Assembly (NCBI GenBank): GCA_903929895.1
Contig: CAIYWM010000588.1
Location: forward strand, 1 to 6,982
Length of the DNA: 6,982 bases
Source of the DNA: an uncultured Alphaproteobacteria bacterium
GTDB taxonomy: Bacteria > Pseudomonadota > Alphaproteobacteria > Reyranellales > Reyranellaceae
Reading direction: 5' to 3'
Part shown: in pieces, positions 6,419-6,982 of the stretch
Numbering within the stretch: the stretch's first letter is position 1
Layout of the letters: every line of letters starts with the position of its first letter
The notes under the pieces: model-generated
The model's database searches: none
Told to the model about the DNA's origin: nothing
Seen by the model: only the letters and a program-made list of their open reading frames with translations
Translations under genes and position numbers: made by a program

Positions 6419-6478
6419 GCAATCCTCCCGTTCCATTTCCTTGGCGACAGACTAGGGTCAATCCGGGAGGAAAAAAAC
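6419..6478. promoter_or_regulatory. 60-bp divergent intergenic region with two strong ribosome-binding sites
   Basis: Both divergent genes have near-ideal Shine-Dalgarno sequences: GGGAGG read on the minus strand (6429-6424), 5 nt before the receptor ATG, and GGGAGG (6465-6470), 8 nt before the amidohydrolase ATG. Together they create an 8-bp inverted repeat, TCCTCCCG (6423-6430) and CGGGAGGA (6464-6471). The promoters for both genes must be packed into the 33 bp between, or lie inside the genes; no convincing -35/-10 pair is seen. Confidence 0.7.
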
Positions 6479-6982
6479 ATGTTCGATCTGGTCATCAAGG
6501 ATGCGGAAATCCACGACGGTTCGGGCGCCCAACCGATCCGGGGCGACCTCGGCGTGAAGGACGGCAGGATCGCCGCCATCGGCCCGAAGCTCGGCGCCGC
6601 CCGGGAGACGGTGAAGGCCGATGGCCTCGCGCTGGCGCCGGGCATCATCGATGGCCACACCCACTACGACGCGCAGATCACCTGGGATCCCTTCGTCGAT
6701 CCCTCCCCGGCGCTGGGCGTTACCACGGCGATCCTGGGCAATTGCGGATTCACCATCGCGCCGTGCAAGCCGGCCGACCGCGACCTCACCATGCGCCACC
6801 TCACGCATGTCGAAGGCATGTCGCTCGACGCCTTGCGCGCGGGCATCCGCTGGGACTTCGAGAGTTTTCCGCAGTATCTCGACATGCTGCAGCGGCTGGG
6901 CGTCGGCCCCAACGTCGCCTGCTTCTCCGGCCACTCGTCCGTCCGCACCTGGGTGATGGGCGAGGAGGCCACCGAACGCACC
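6479..6982 (+). CDS. D-aminoacylase-type amidohydrolase (N-acyl-D-amino-acid deacylase family), N-terminal part
   Basis: The first 168 residues of a metal-dependent amidohydrolase, running off the right edge with no stop. The start MFDLVIKDAEIHDGSG and the small N-terminal beta domain (VKDGRIAAIG, 26-35) are typical of the superfamily. GIIDGHTHYDAQ (55-66) carries the HxH metal motif (H60, H62). GNCGF (87-91) carries Cys89, matching the metal-ligand cysteine of D-aminoacylases, and GVTT precedes it. The later segments VEGMSLDAL and WDFESFPQYL also fit the longer (about 550-residue) members of this group. Such enzymes hydrolyse N-acyl-D-amino acids, and paralogues act on other amides, so the exact substrate is open. 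The start has a strong ribosome site (GGGAGG, 8-nt spacing). It is divergent from the Bug receptor gene and may act on what that receptor collects. Confidence 0.9.
   Translation, partial: MFDLVIKDAEIHDGSGAQPIRGDLGVKDGRIAAIGPKLGAARETVKADGLALAPGIIDGHTHYDAQITWDPFVDPSPALGVTTAILGNCGFTIAPCKPADRDLTMRHLTHVEGMSLDALRAGIRWDFESFPQYLDMLQRLGVGPNVACFSGHSSVRTWVMGEEATERT

Noticed and set aside
6431..6461. TTGACC on the minus strand (6461-6456) as a -35 box for the receptor gene
   Set aside because: No acceptable -10 follows at 16-18 bp, and the transcript would begin at or beyond the ribosome-binding site.

Overview
The window looks like an ordinary stretch of chromosome from a high-GC proteobacterium, most likely an alphaproteobacterium of the Reyranella / Bradyrhizobium / Rhodospirillales kind. 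This rests on uniformly GC-rich coding sequence, a Bug-type (TctC) binding protein, a class III nucleotidyl cyclase with an N-terminal sensor-like region, and an AidB-like acyl-CoA dehydrogenase. The genus is a guess. I see no mobile element, CRISPR array, tRNA or rRNA gene.

Layout. (1) Positions 2-361 (+) hold the C-terminal end of an arginase/agmatinase-family hydrolase, cut by the left edge. (2) Positions 362-522 are non-coding and contain a 9-bp T-rich tandem repeat and a weak terminator-like hairpin. (3) On the minus strand, reading leftward from 4442, three genes form a probable operon: an AidB-like acyl-CoA dehydrogenase (4442-2637), a class III adenylate/guanylate cyclase (2573-1305) and an exported dienelactone-hydrolase-family protein (1308-523). 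The last two overlap by 4 bp (ATGA). A perfect 13-bp inverted repeat lies between the first two and reaches to 4 nt from the cyclase ATG. (4) Positions 4443-4518 are an AT-rich divergent control region with a perfect LysR-type dyad, TTGAG-N5-CTCAA. (5) Positions 4519-5412 (+) encode a GcvA-like LysR regulator. (6) Positions 6418-5450 (-) encode a Bug-family periplasmic solute receptor with a Tat-like signal. (7) Positions 6479-6982 (+), cut by the right edge, encode the N-terminal end of a D-aminoacylase-type amidohydrolase, divergent from the receptor gene across 60 bp.

How the genes may work together (inference). The LysR protein probably controls itself and the divergent dehydrogenase-cyclase-hydrolase operon through the dyad. 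The receptor and the amidohydrolase probably form a second unit that captures and hydrolyses an N-acyl or amide compound.

The points most worth checking are: the cyclase placed inside an apparently metabolic operon; the inverted repeat in front of it; Asp in place of the usual catalytic Glu of the acyl-CoA dehydrogenase; and loss of the conserved substrate-binding Glu in the arginase-family protein. I found no clearly new multi-gene system.
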